Shown: positions 1-8,297 of the stretch, one piece after another
Layout of the letters: each line of letters begins with the position of its first letter
How positions within the stretch are numbered: position 1 is the first letter of the stretch
Assembly: GCA_900100095.1 (NCBI GenBank)
Contig: FMTN01000020.1
Location: 26,763-90,762, forward strand
Reading direction: 5' to 3'
Origin: Lachnospiraceae bacterium C10
GTDB taxonomy: Bacteria > Bacillota > Clostridia > Lachnospirales > Lachnospiraceae
Length of the DNA: 64,000 nucleotides
Notes under the pieces: model-generated
Database searches by the model: none
Seen by the model: only the letters and a program-made list of their open reading frames with translations
What the model was told of the DNA's origin: nothing
Made by a program: the position numbers and the translations under genes

Positions 1-18
1 CTGCCTTGTTTTTATTCA

Positions 19-48
19 GGCGCGCAAGACTCGCGAGCGAGTCTTGAC
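19..48 (-). repeat. Family A repeat, copy A1 (first hairpin only, inverted)
   Basis: This copy carries the first hairpin of family A. The arms are CAAGACTCGC and GCGAGTCTTG around a 2-base loop (25-46), plus the GCGCGCC flank. Its orientation is opposite to the copy at 1036-1161. It lies 1 base downstream of the argC stop codon and has no U-tract, so it is not a typical intrinsic terminator. Similarity to family A ends at the GCGCGCC flank. Confidence 0.75.
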
Positions 49-49
49 T

Positions 50-988
50 TCAGGCCTTTAAACCGGTATCCTCCGGAAGGCCAAGCATAATATTCATATT
101 CTGTACAGCTGCACCGGACGCACCCTTACCAAGATTGTCGAACAAAGCTGTAATCGTTGTCTGCTCTTCATTGCCACAGACCGTAATCTCCAGGCGATTC
201 GTTCCTTTCAGCGTATTTGCATAGAGGGTCAACGGATTCTTCTCGTAGTCGCGGACCGTTACAAATCTCTCCTTACTGTAATATTCCTTTAATTCCCTGC
301 AGATCTCCTCTGCTGTTACTTTCCCGTTTAACAGACGGTTCTGGAGCAGAATCGTAGATGCCATTCCCTTATAATAATCATCCACCACAGGAAGAAAAAC
401 AGGAGGATGCAAAAGTCCTGTCATCTTTGTCATCTCAGGAATATGCTTATGTTGCAGACTGAGTCCATAGATACCGGGAGATGAAAGTTCCTCCCCTCTT
501 TCGCTGTCTTCATAATCTGCAATCATCTTTTTCCCGCCGCCGGAATAACCGGTCAGAGAAAAGCATGTAAGTGGATAGTCCTTTGGAAGTATGCCAAGGC
601 GTACCAAAGGCGCTGTTACAGAAATCAGTCCCGTGGCATGACAGCCTGGATTTGCCACACGTTTACTTGCAGCAATCGCTTCCCTTTGTTCCTTCGACAG
701 TTCCGGAAATCCATACGTCCATCCTTCGCTTGTTCTGTGAGCCGTTGATGCATCAATGACTCTCACCTGATCATTTTCAATCAAAGAAACCGCTTCTTTT
801 GCGCCTTCATCCGGAAGACACAAAAATACAAGGTCCGCCTCATTTAAAAACTTTCTGCGTTCCTCTGTGTCATGCCGCTTTTCTTCTGCAATACGCAGCA
901 GGATAAGATCGTCTCTTGCCCCGATTCTGTCATAGATCTGCAGACCGGTTGTTCCGCTCTGCCCATCAATGTAAACCTTCGTCTTCAT
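50..988 (-). CDS. argC: N-acetyl-gamma-glutamyl-phosphate reductase (short type)
   Basis: This enzyme makes N-acetylglutamate 5-semialdehyde from N-acetylglutamyl phosphate with NADPH, the third step of arginine synthesis in the cytoplasm. The 312-residue protein starts with an NAD(P)-binding segment (GQSGTTGLQIYDRI, residues 9-22) and carries the catalytic cysteine in ANPGCHATG (Cys116). Its length and the GQSGTTG motif fit the shorter type-2 ArgC rather than the roughly 340-residue type. The ATG at 988 has an AAAGAGG ribosome binding site about 7 bases upstream. No other arginine gene is next to it in the window. Family A repeats flank it on both sides in opposite orientations. The function call is firm. 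Confidence 0.95.
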   Translation of the reverse strand: MKTKVYIDGQSGTTGLQIYDRIGARDDLILLRIAEEKRHDTEERRKFLNEADLVFLCLPDEGAKEAVSLIENDQVRVIDASTAHRTSEGWTYGFPELSKEQREAIAASKRVANPGCHATGLISVTAPLVRLGILPKDYPLTCFSLTGYSGGGKKMIADYEDSERGEELSSPGIYGLSLQHKHIPEMTKMTGLLHPPVFLPVVDDYYKGMASTILLQNRLLNGKVTAEEICRELKEYYSKERFVTVRDYEKNPLTLYANTLKGTNRLEITVCGNEEQTTITALFDNLGKGASGAAVQNMNIMLGLPEDTGLKA

Positions 989-1035
989 TTGTAACCTCTT
1001 TCTTTTTCTCTTTTTCTTTATTCCAAATCGTCTTT

Positions 1036-1161
1036 GTCAAGACTCGCTCGCGAGTCTTGCGCGCCGGATTCGGGTCTGCTTCAGCAGACAAATTCCTGTC
1101 CGAATCCGTGCGCATCCTCGCGGAGCGTTTAACTCAGTCGGAGCTTGTACCCCGACTGAGT
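1036..1161 (+). repeat. Family A repeat, copy A2 (full length)
   Basis: This is one of two full-length family A copies; the other is at 19659-19785. The order is: hairpin 1 (10-bp arms CAAGACTCGC/GCGAGTCTTG), hairpin 2 (outer arms GGATTCGG/CCGAATCC enclosing GTCTGC/GCAGAC), a short GC-rich segment, and hairpin 3 (ACTCAGTCGG/CCGACTGAGT). The two full copies are nearly identical; the difference I see lies in the 4-base loop of the inner hairpin (TTCA here, TTCT there). It lies between argC and the DUF308 gene and probably contains no gene. Confidence 0.85.
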
Positions 1162-1227
1162 ATAGTTTGTCATAACACCCACCTACGCTAACGCTTAGAG
1201 GTGGGGGATTTCTCCGACTGAGTTAAA
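1162..1227 (-). other. Hairpin insertion at the edge of repeat A2
   Basis: The end of hairpin 3 of the A2 repeat (CCGACTGAGT, 1152-1161) recurs at 1214-1223. Between them lie about 52 bases with a 7-bp hairpin, CCCACCT/AGGTGGG (1178-1205). The pattern suggests a small insertion into the repeat. The hairpin resembles the structured ends of IS200/IS605-type elements, but no transposase is present, so its identity is a guess. The segment encodes the last residues of the DUF308 protein. Confidence 0.45.
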
Positions 1228-1907
1228 GACGCATCCGGCTTCTCTTCCACTGCCTCATCGGCATTGACCTTCAGGGGCAGTTCCTCTGTCTTTTCTTTCC
1301 GGTCATCCTTTTCCTCAGAGATGACCGCCATCTTTTTGCCATAGGAACGGCTCATAAATCCAACAATCAAAAAGGATACAAGGCCTAATATTCCGGCAAT
1401 CATGACGCCAATGTAGCATTTTTTAAGGAGGGATGTATTCGAAAGAATGTAGTCTGTTTTAAGCAGAACAAACAGAGATAACCCTGCAACCAGCAGGGAA
1501 AAGAGAAGAATCACAAGCCATACTTCACCGCCCTGTAATGTCTTTGTCATAATCGCAAACTGAAGCAAAAAAACAGCTTCCACCAAAAGAAGAATTCCAA
1601 GCAGAACAAAATATCCGGGCAGAAGATTCTTCGCCCTGACACATAACAGCACGCCGCCAATTAGCATTAGGATTCCAAAAGAAAAATCATAGTTGGTAAT
1701 ATGCAGATATTCCTCTTTTACAAAATAGCGGATGGAAAGCCATGCCCCGCCCAGCAAAAAGAACCCTGCCATCACGTAGCAGAAATAAACACTCTCCATA
1801 CCCGAAAGAAATGTCATCAGCGCTCCCATCACAACGAAAAGAATGGAAAGCATCACAACAATCATCATTGCCGAAAAATTTCTGTTGTTCTCTTCTGTCT
1901 TCTTCAT
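1188..1907 (-). CDS. DUF308 (HdeD-like) six-helix membrane protein
   Basis: This predicted integral membrane protein of 239 residues has six hydrophobic helices at about 13-34, 39-59, 74-91, 97-119, 129-149 and 163-186. A charged cytoplasmic tail follows. The pattern of paired helices and short loops fits the DUF308/HdeD family, whose members are linked to acid or stress resistance in some bacteria; the role here is unknown. The start lies 14 bp after the CPBP gene, so it is the last gene of the topoisomerase operon. Residues 227-239 and the TAG stop are encoded inside the family A repeat and its hairpin insertion, so the original 3' end was probably replaced. Confidence 0.8.
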   Translation of the reverse strand: MKKTEENNRNFSAMMIVVMLSILFVVMGALMTFLSGMESVYFCYVMAGFFLLGGAWLSIRYFVKEEYLHITNYDFSFGILMLIGGVLLCVRAKNLLPGYFVLLGILLLVEAVFLLQFAIMTKTLQGGEVWLVILLFSLLVAGLSLFVLLKTDYILSNTSLLKKCYIGVMIAGILGLVSFLIVGFMSRSYGKKMAVISEEKDDRKEKTEELPLKVNADEAVEEKPDASLTQSEKSPTSKR

Positions 1908-1921
1908 AATCCCCCTTCTTC

Positions 1922-2563
1922 CTATCCAATCAGGAACAGAACCAAAAGATTACATAGCCCATGTGCTGCCCAGGTCGCCCAGACCTTCTGTGTCTTAACA
2001 TATAAGGCACCAAGCAGGACTCCCATAATGGTAGCATACAAAAATTGTACCACATTAAAATGAAGAATTCCAAAAAGAGCCGAGGATATTACAACCGCCC
2101 ACTTCACATCCATCCAGCCCAGCATCTGCCCCAAAATCAGCCCCCGGAAAACCAGCTCTTCCAGAAACGGTGTTAAGATTCCAAGCACCAGAATACGAAG
2201 GAAAATGGAACCGGAGGATAGGACGTAGGATGCCTTTCCGTAACCGGAGGAATATTCCAGCAACGGAAGATTCTGGGCGAGGAGATTGATTTTCAGGCCC
2301 AAAAGGGCGATTCCCAGAATATAGAGACCTTCCATCAGCCACTCCCTCCTTGTCTTTGGAATATCCTCCTTCGAAGGCAGGGCTTTCTGGTACAACAGAG
2401 CAATCGGCCCTAATGTGACAACTGTAGCAAAAAGGAGCGCAACCATTTCCCTGCCCTCCCCCAGATAGGACAGGGCAATTTCATCCGACACATAATATAA
2501 AACATAATATGCAAAAAGAGGGTACAGTACCTGTACCCACCGATTGCGACGATGAAGATTCAT
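1922..2563 (-). CDS. CPBP family intramembrane metalloprotease
   Basis: This 213-residue multi-pass membrane protein belongs to the CPBP (CAAX prenyl protease 2/bacteriocin-processing) family. The metal and catalytic motifs are intact: EELVFRG (Glu135, Glu136, Arg140), FGILHF (His168) and HGLCN (His201, Asn205), in the C-terminal half. Related proteins cleave prenylated peptides or bacteriocin leaders, or confer bacteriocin immunity. The substrate cannot be inferred here. It sits 15 bp after the topoisomerase A subunit and 14 bp before the DUF308 gene, consistent with cotranscription. The family call is firm; the function is open. Confidence 0.9.
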   Translation of the reverse strand: MNLHRRNRWVQVLYPLFAYYVLYYVSDEIALSYLGEGREMVALLFATVVTLGPIALLYQKALPSKEDIPKTRREWLMEGLYILGIALLGLKINLLAQNLPLLEYSSGYGKASYVLSSGSIFLRILVLGILTPFLEELVFRGLILGQMLGWMDVKWAVVISSALFGILHFNVVQFLYATIMGVLLGALYVKTQKVWATWAAHGLCNLLVLFLIG

Positions 2564-2578
2564 ATCGTCCTCTTTTCT

Positions 2579-4822
2579 TTATTTTTTCACACCGCGACTG
2601 TCACGACTTCCCAAATGTAACCGGCTAAGATGAACGGCACGTCCGGAAACCTGCACCGTCGGATCACTGTTATCATCCTTCTTTAAGATGTAAACTTCCT
2701 GCATTTCCTCGCCCTTCACCATCTTCATACCACGGTTACCAAGGGCATTCTTATGCTTAAGCGGAGTTTCGGAAGCATCCATACGAAGGAAGTAGTCCAT
2801 GGAGGAACGGAAAACAATGGTATCCCCTTCCTCAATGACTCCGACGCAGATTACCTTGTCCTCATCATCGGAAAGTTTCGTTGCAGAGGCCGACCGGCGC
2901 GTCATATCAAATTCGCTTCCGTCCACGCCCTTGATCATTCCCCGCTTCGTAGCGAAAAATACCGCCCGGTTCTTAAGATTGCCTGCTGCTTCAATAAACA
3001 AAGCATGCTCTACGTTAACATCAAACTTGGTAAAATTATCGATCGGCTGACCCTTATCTCTGAATTTACCAAACGGAAGATCTAAAACCTTGACAGAGTG
3101 AACCATGCCCGCATCTGTGAAGATATTGATACGGTCTGTGTTCTTACAGAAGATGATCTTCTTGCTCTCCTCGTCTGCCGCCTCTTTGTTACGCTCGTAG
3201 GTCGAACGGTCCACCACTCTTGCATAGGCAAAACGATCCAGCAATACTGCCACATCGATCTCTTCGATCGGCTTCTCTGTAACAACCGCCTCTGCCACAT
3301 TATCGATAGCGGTTCTTCTCTCTCTTGCATATTCCTTCTTGATGGCCTTAAGGTCTTTGATGATGACCTTCGCCATAACGGAACGGTTCTCTAAAATCTG
3401 TGTGTAATCGTTGATATTCTGCATGGTCTTGGCATAATCAGCACGCAGTGCCTCGATTTCAAGACCGATCAGGCGATACAATCTCATATCAAGGATAGCA
3501 TCTGCCTGCTTCTCTGTAAACATCAACATGGCCGCATCCTTTTTCGACTGTTCACTCTTAAAGCGAATGCCTTCGGTTTCACCGTGAACAAGACATTTCT
3601 CTGCCATCTTACGGTCTTTACTGCCTCGCAGAATCTCAATGATAAGATCGATAACATCACAAGCCTTAATCAGACCTTCCTGAATTTCCTTCTTGTCCCG
3701 CTCCTTTGCCAGTAAGGTCTTATACTTTCTGGTACAAAGTTCATACTGGAAATCCACATGATGGCGGATGATCGGAACGATTCCCATGGTCTCTGGACGT
3801 CCGTCACATACTGCAAGCATATTGACACCGAAGGTATCCTCCAGTCGTGTCTTTTTATATAAGAGATTGCAGAAACGCTCCACATCCGCACCCTTTTTCA
3901 GTTCGATGACAATACGAATTCCCTCTTTGGAGGACTGGTTGGAGATATCTACAATATCGTTGGTGTGCTTATTCTCTGCCAGAGAGAAGACATCATTAAG
4001 GAATTTACCGATGCCTGCACCAATCATGGTATAAGGAATCTCGGTAATGACAACCTTGACTCTTCCTCCCTTGACCGGCTCAATTTCAACCTTGCCGCGA
4101 AGCTTGATCTTACCGGAACCGGTTGAATAGATCTGCAGCAGATCATCCTTGTTGGTCACAATACCACCTGTCGGAAAATCCGGTCCCGGAATATATTCCA
4201 TCATCTGCTCCGTATTAATATCCGGGTTCTTCATATAGGCGATGACACCATCGATGACTTCAGAAAGATTATGGGTTGGAATAGAAGTTGCCATTCCGAC
4301 TGCAATACCCTCTGCTCCATTGATTAGAATATTCGGTACACGAACCGGAAGAACGGAAGGCTCCTTTTCCGTCTCATCGAAGTTCGGAACAAAATCAACA
4401 ATGTCCTTGTCCAGATCTGCCAGATATACTTCCTGGGTCAACTTCTGAAGTCTCGCCTCCGTGTATCGCATCGCAGCGGCTCCGTCACCCTCTATGGAAC
4501 CGAAGTTACCGTGGCCGTCCACAAGCGGCATTCCCTTCTTAAAATCCTGGGCCATTACCACCAGAGACTCGTAAATTGAGCTGTCACCATGAGGATGATA
4601 TTTACCCATCGTATCACCGACAATACGTGCGGACTTACGATACGGCTGATTATACCGGATTCCAAGCTCATACATATCGTATAAGGTTCTTCTCTGTACC
4701 GGTTTTAATCCGTCTCTTACGTCCGGAAGTGCACGCGCTACAATAACGCTCATTGCATAGTCAATGTATGACTTCTGCATCACTTCGGAATATTCTGTAT
4801 GAATCAACTGCTCCTGTGCCAT
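2579..4822 (-). CDS. Type IIA DNA topoisomerase A subunit (GyrA/ParC family)
   Basis: This DNA breakage-and-rejoining subunit of a gyrase or topoisomerase IV has 747 residues. The catalytic tyrosine is Tyr120 in AAMRYTEARL. The quinolone-determining region GKYHPHGDSSIYE (residues 73-85) has Ser81 and Glu85 where E. coli GyrA has Ser83 and Asp87. The N-terminal winged-helix/tower core and a beta-pinwheel C-terminal domain are present. However, the protein is shorter than typical GyrA and I find no GyrA box (QRRGGKG-like) in the pinwheel. That favours a topoisomerase IV-like, decatenating enzyme over a supercoiling gyrase. It lies 21 bp downstream of the B subunit. Many databases would call it gyrA. 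Confidence 0.93.
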   Translation of the reverse strand: MAQEQLIHTEYSEVMQKSYIDYAMSVIVARALPDVRDGLKPVQRRTLYDMYELGIRYNQPYRKSARIVGDTMGKYHPHGDSSIYESLVVMAQDFKKGMPLVDGHGNFGSIEGDGAAAMRYTEARLQKLTQEVYLADLDKDIVDFVPNFDETEKEPSVLPVRVPNILINGAEGIAVGMATSIPTHNLSEVIDGVIAYMKNPDINTEQMMEYIPGPDFPTGGIVTNKDDLLQIYSTGSGKIKLRGKVEIEPVKGGRVKVVITEIPYTMIGAGIGKFLNDVFSLAENKHTNDIVDISNQSSKEGIRIVIELKKGADVERFCNLLYKKTRLEDTFGVNMLAVCDGRPETMGIVPIIRHHVDFQYELCTRKYKTLLAKERDKKEIQEGLIKACDVIDLIIEILRGSKDRKMAEKCLVHGETEGIRFKSEQSKKDAAMLMFTEKQADAILDMRLYRLIGLEIEALRADYAKTMQNINDYTQILENRSVMAKVIIKDLKAIKKEYARERRTAIDNVAEAVVTEKPIEEIDVAVLLDRFAYARVVDRSTYERNKEAADEESKKIIFCKNTDRINIFTDAGMVHSVKVLDLPFGKFRDKGQPIDNFTKFDVNVEHALFIEAAGNLKNRAVFFATKRGMIKGVDGSEFDMTRRSASATKLSDDEDKVICVGVIEEGDTIVFRSSMDYFLRMDASETPLKHKNALGNRGMKMVKGEEMQEVYILKKDDNSDPTVQVSGRAVHLSRLHLGSRDSRGVKK

Positions 4823-4843
4823 AATGAAAGCTCCTTTATTGGA

Positions 4844-6763
4844 TTACAGATCTAACTCTGCTTCTTTTGCATGTTTGTGAATGAAAACCTTACGCGGTCC
4901 GACATCGTTACCCATAAGCATTTCCGTTACATCATTGGCCATACGGCCGTCTTCGATTTGTACCTTCTTCAGAAGGCGTTTCTCCGGATCCAGTGTTGTC
5001 TCCCAGAGCTGCTGGGCATCCATCTCACCAAGACCCTTATATCGCTGCAGGGTAAACGGACCTGTATGCTTTTTACGATAGGCCTCTAACGCCTCGTCAT
5101 CATACAGGTACTCCTCTTTCCCTTTCTTTGGCATTGCCTTGTAAAGAGGCGGCATGGCAATATAGACATGTCCCTCATAAATAAGTTCCGGCATAAAACG
5201 ATAAAACAGGGTTAACAGAAGGGTTGCAATATGTGCACCATCCACATCGGCATCCGCCATGATAATGATCTTGTCATAACGAAGCTTGGAAATATCAAAA
5301 TCGTTTCCGTATCCTTCTGAAAAACCGCAGCCGAATGCATTGATCATTGTCTTGATCTCCGCATTAGCAAGCACCTTGTCAATGCTGGCCTTCTCAACAT
5401 TTAAAATCTTGCCTCGAATCGGAAGGATCGCCTGATACATACGGTTTCTGGCGGTCTTGGCACTGCCTCCCGCAGAATCTCCCTCGACGATAAAGATCTC
5501 GCATTTCTTGGCATCTCTGCTCTCACAATTGGCAAGTTTTCCGTTGGAATCAAAGGAATATTTCTGTTTGGTAAGGAGGTTCGTCTTCGCCCGCTCCTCT
5601 GTCTTACGAATCTTGGCAGCCTTCTCGGCACAACTGATTACAGCCTTTAAGGTATCAAGATTACGGTCAAAGAACAGAACGATCTGCTCACCTGTTACTG
5701 CTGAAACAGCCTTTGCCGCATCCTGATTATCAAGCTTCGTCTTGGTCTGACCTTCGAATCGAGGATCCGGATGCTTTACAGCAACCACCGCTGTCATACC
5801 GTTACGCACATCCGCACCTGTAAAATTCGGATCCTTTTCTTTTAAAATGCCAAGTTCCTTTGCATAGTTATTGATGATGGTTGTAAATGTAGTCTTAAAA
5901 CCGGTAATATGGGTTCCACCCTCGGCATTGTAAATATTATTACAAAATCCCATAACATTTTCGTGGAACTCGTTTACAAACTGAAATGCCACTTCCACCT
6001 GAATGCCATCGCTTTCGCCGGAAAAAGATACCACATCCGTAACAGCCTCGGCCTTTTGATTCAGATCTCTTACAAAGCCCTTGATACCGTCTTCCTCATG
6101 GAATTCGTGATGTTCCTTCTCTTCCGAACGGAGATCATCATAGATGATGGTAAGCCCCGGATTCAGATACGCGGTCTCATGCAACCGGCTCATAATCTCA
6201 TCTTCTTTGAATCGGGTCTTCTCAAAAATGGTCGGATCCGGAAGGAAATTGATCTTGGTTCCGGTCTTCTTGGTCTTACCGATCACCGGAAGAAGACCAT
6301 CCACCAACTGCTCCACCGGGCGCCCCTGCTCATAGCGATCGTGATGAATTGAGCCGTCCCTGAAAATCTCAACATCCATATAGGTGGAAAGAGCATTTAC
6401 AACGGAAGAACCCACTCCGTGGAGACCACCGGATGTCTTGTATGCATTATTGTCAAATTTACCACCGGCATGAAGTGTCGTAAAAACAACACGCGCCGCA
6501 GAAACACCCTTGGCATGCATGCCCACCGGAATACCTCGTCCGTTATCTTCAACTGTACAAGATCCGTCCTCTTCCAGCGTAACGTGAATGGTATCACAAT
6601 AACCTGCCAGATGCTCGTCCACCGAGTTATCGACAATCTCGTAAATCATATGGTTAAGACCCTTGCGGGAAACAGAACCAATGTACATTCCCGGACGTAC
6701 TCTGACTGCTTCAAGTCCTTCTAATACAGATATACTATTGGCATCATATGCTGCTTTTGCCAT
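4844..6763 (-). CDS. Type IIA DNA topoisomerase B subunit (GyrB/ParE family)
   Basis: This is the ATPase subunit that pairs with the A subunit encoded next. It shows the GHKL ATP-binding motifs (EIVDNSVDEH, DNGRGIPV, GGLHGVGSSVVNAL), the TOPRIM motifs (EGDSAGGSAK, ADADVDGAH) and the late QRYKGLGEM motif. An open frame extends 4 codons further to a TTG at 6775. I chose the ATG at 6763, giving 639 residues, because GGAGG lies 5 bases before it, inside those extra codons. It is the first gene of an operon of B subunit, A subunit, CPBP protease and DUF308 protein. As with the A subunit, gyrase versus topoisomerase IV is not settled by this sequence alone. Confidence 0.93.
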   Translation of the reverse strand: MAKAAYDANSISVLEGLEAVRVRPGMYIGSVSRKGLNHMIYEIVDNSVDEHLAGYCDTIHVTLEEDGSCTVEDNGRGIPVGMHAKGVSAARVVFTTLHAGGKFDNNAYKTSGGLHGVGSSVVNALSTYMDVEIFRDGSIHHDRYEQGRPVEQLVDGLLPVIGKTKKTGTKINFLPDPTIFEKTRFKEDEIMSRLHETAYLNPGLTIIYDDLRSEEKEHHEFHEEDGIKGFVRDLNQKAEAVTDVVSFSGESDGIQVEVAFQFVNEFHENVMGFCNNIYNAEGGTHITGFKTTFTTIINNYAKELGILKEKDPNFTGADVRNGMTAVVAVKHPDPRFEGQTKTKLDNQDAAKAVSAVTGEQIVLFFDRNLDTLKAVISCAEKAAKIRKTEERAKTNLLTKQKYSFDSNGKLANCESRDAKKCEIFIVEGDSAGGSAKTARNRMYQAILPIRGKILNVEKASIDKVLANAEIKTMINAFGCGFSEGYGNDFDISKLRYDKIIIMADADVDGAHIATLLLTLFYRFMPELIYEGHVYIAMPPLYKAMPKKGKEEYLYDDEALEAYRKKHTGPFTLQRYKGLGEMDAQQLWETTLDPEKRLLKKVQIEDGRMANDVTEMLMGNDVGPRKVFIHKHAKEAELDL

Positions 6764-6878
6764 AATTTCCTCCAAAAAAATACCGGCATAATCTACACCG
6801 GTTTACAATCTATACAGTCAAACCCGTTTGTTCAACCGCAAATGGCATTTTACTCCATTTCAAAAAAAGCCGCAATAC

Positions 6879-6907
6879 ATTGTATCATAAAAAAACCGAC
6901 CATGCAA
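6879..6907 (-). promoter_or_regulatory. Candidate sigma-A promoter for the topoisomerase operon
   Basis: On the minus strand there is a -35-like TTGCAT and a -10 TACAAT separated by 17 bases, between the ilvA terminator and the topoisomerase B start. The predicted leader is about 110 nt. No other strong candidate was seen. Confidence 0.45.
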
Positions 6908-6930
6908 AATATCTCGAACAGATTTTCGCA

Positions 6931-6964
6931 AAAAAAGGTCGCCAGTAATAACTGACGACCTTTT
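6931..6964 (-). terminator. Intrinsic terminator of ilvA
   Basis: The stem is AGGTCGTCAGT/ACTGGCGACCT with one mismatch and a short loop. On the minus strand it is followed by seven T residues, directly after ilvA. Confidence 0.85.
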
Positions 6965-7003
6965 CTACTTCTTACCATATTCAGGTCTTACATGTGAACT
7001 GTA

Positions 7004-8221
7004 TCAAAGACTTGTTCTGACAATGCGCGGCTGGTAACCACCCTTCTCAAGTGCATCCATGATCTGATTCTTATGATCACTTCCAAAAGCTTCGAGGGTA
7101 ATGCGAAGCTCCACCTGAGCACTGCGGTTAACCGCAACAAACTGATTATGCTCTAACTTGATAACATTACCCTGACAGGATGCAATATTCTCAGAGACGC
7201 GTGCAAGCTCACCCGGCTTATCCGGAAGCAGCACCGATACCGTAAAGATACGGTCGCGCATAATAAGTCCCTGCTGTACCACCGATGACATCGTGATAAT
7301 ATCCATGTTACCGCCGGAAAGAATACATGCCACATTCTTATCCTTACACTTCAGCTGCTTCGCTGCTGCCACCGTTAACAGACCGGAATTCTCCACGATC
7401 ATCTTGTGATTCTCCACCATATCCAAAAAAGCCACGATAAGTTCATCATCTCTTACCGTAATGATGTCATCAATATTCTTCTGAATATATGGAAAAATGG
7501 TCTTACCCGGAGTCTTAACCGCTGTACCGTCCGCGATGGTATTAACATTCGGAAGCGTTGTAACACTGCCACTCTTAATGGACGCCTGCATACAGTTTGC
7601 ACCCGCCGGCTCTACACCGATTACCTTGATCTTGGGATTAATCAGCTTCGCAAGGGTCGATACACCGGTTGCAAGTCCACCTCCGCCAATCGGAACCAGA
7701 ATATAGTCCACCAGCGGCAGTTCCTGAATAATTTCCATTGCAATGGTACCCTGTCCGGTTGCAACTTCCGGATCGTCAAACGGGTGAATGAAGGTGTAGC
7801 CATGCTCATCTGCAAGCTTTAATGCATATTCACAGGCTTCATCGTATACATCTCCGTGCAGTACCACTTCCGCCCCGAGACTTTTGGTACGGTTGACCTT
7901 AATCAAAGGTGTCGTTGTCGGCATTACAATAGTTGCCTTGCAACCAAAATGCTTCGCTGCATAGGCCACACCCTGCGCATGGTTACCGGCTGATGCTGTA
8001 ATCAGTCCCTTCTTGCGATCCTCTGCTGATAAGGTCGAAATCTTATAATAGGCACCGCGTACCTTGTAAGCTCCCGTTCTCTGCAGATTCTCCGGCTTAA
8101 GATATACGTGATTATTGCACTGCTCTGAGAAAAAATCACTGTATACCAGCTTCGTCTCTAAGGTTACCTGATGAACTGCCTTGTAGGCAGCATCAAAATC
8201 CTTCTTTGTCAGCATATCCAT
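7004..8221 (-). CDS. ilvA: Threonine ammonia-lyase with C-terminal ACT domain
   Basis: This PLP enzyme deaminates threonine to 2-oxobutanoate, the entry to isoleucine synthesis, and can also act catabolically. The 405-residue protein has the PLP lysine in GAYKVRGA (Lys53) and the phosphate-binding loop GGGGLA (179-184). A single ACT-type regulatory domain occupies about 330-405. The length matches the short TdcB/IlvA type rather than the 500-residue two-ACT form. Two ATGs are possible. The second, at 8215, is spaced better from AGGAAG, so the true start may be two codons in. It is monocistronic, with its own terminator and a promoter candidate. Whether its main role is biosynthetic or catabolic is not decided. 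Confidence 0.95.
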   Translation of the reverse strand: MDMLTKKDFDAAYKAVHQVTLETKLVYSDFFSEQCNNHVYLKPENLQRTGAYKVRGAYYKISTLSAEDRKKGLITASAGNHAQGVAYAAKHFGCKATIVMPTTTPLIKVNRTKSLGAEVVLHGDVYDEACEYALKLADEHGYTFIHPFDDPEVATGQGTIAMEIIQELPLVDYILVPIGGGGLATGVSTLAKLINPKIKVIGVEPAGANCMQASIKSGSVTTLPNVNTIADGTAVKTPGKTIFPYIQKNIDDIITVRDDELIVAFLDMVENHKMIVENSGLLTVAAAKQLKCKDKNVACILSGGNMDIITMSSVVQQGLIMRDRIFTVSVLLPDKPGELARVSENIASCQGNVIKLEHNQFVAVNRSAQVELRITLEAFGSDHKNQIMDALEKGGYQPRIVRTSL

Positions 8222-8254
8222 CTTCCTTCCATTTCCAAAAACGTTCTAAAAGAT

Positions 8255-8283
8255 ATACTACACCTACAAAGAATATTTGTCAT
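8255..8283 (-). promoter_or_regulatory. Candidate promoter of ilvA
   Basis: A -35 ATGACA and a -10 TAGTAT are separated by 17 bases, about 35 bases before the ilvA start in the 76-bp ftsY-ilvA gap. No leader hairpin or T-box is seen in this gap. Confidence 0.45.
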
Positions 8284-8297
8284 CACTGAAATGAATT

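Noticed and set aside
916..1191. Plus-strand open frame over repeat A2, with a near-identical frame over A3
   Set aside because: The similarity comes from the DNA repeat itself; there is no ribosome binding site and the frame is made of hairpin arms, so it is not a gene.
8222..8297. T-box leader of ilvA
   Set aside because: The gap is only 76 bases, with no T-box consensus or terminator pair.
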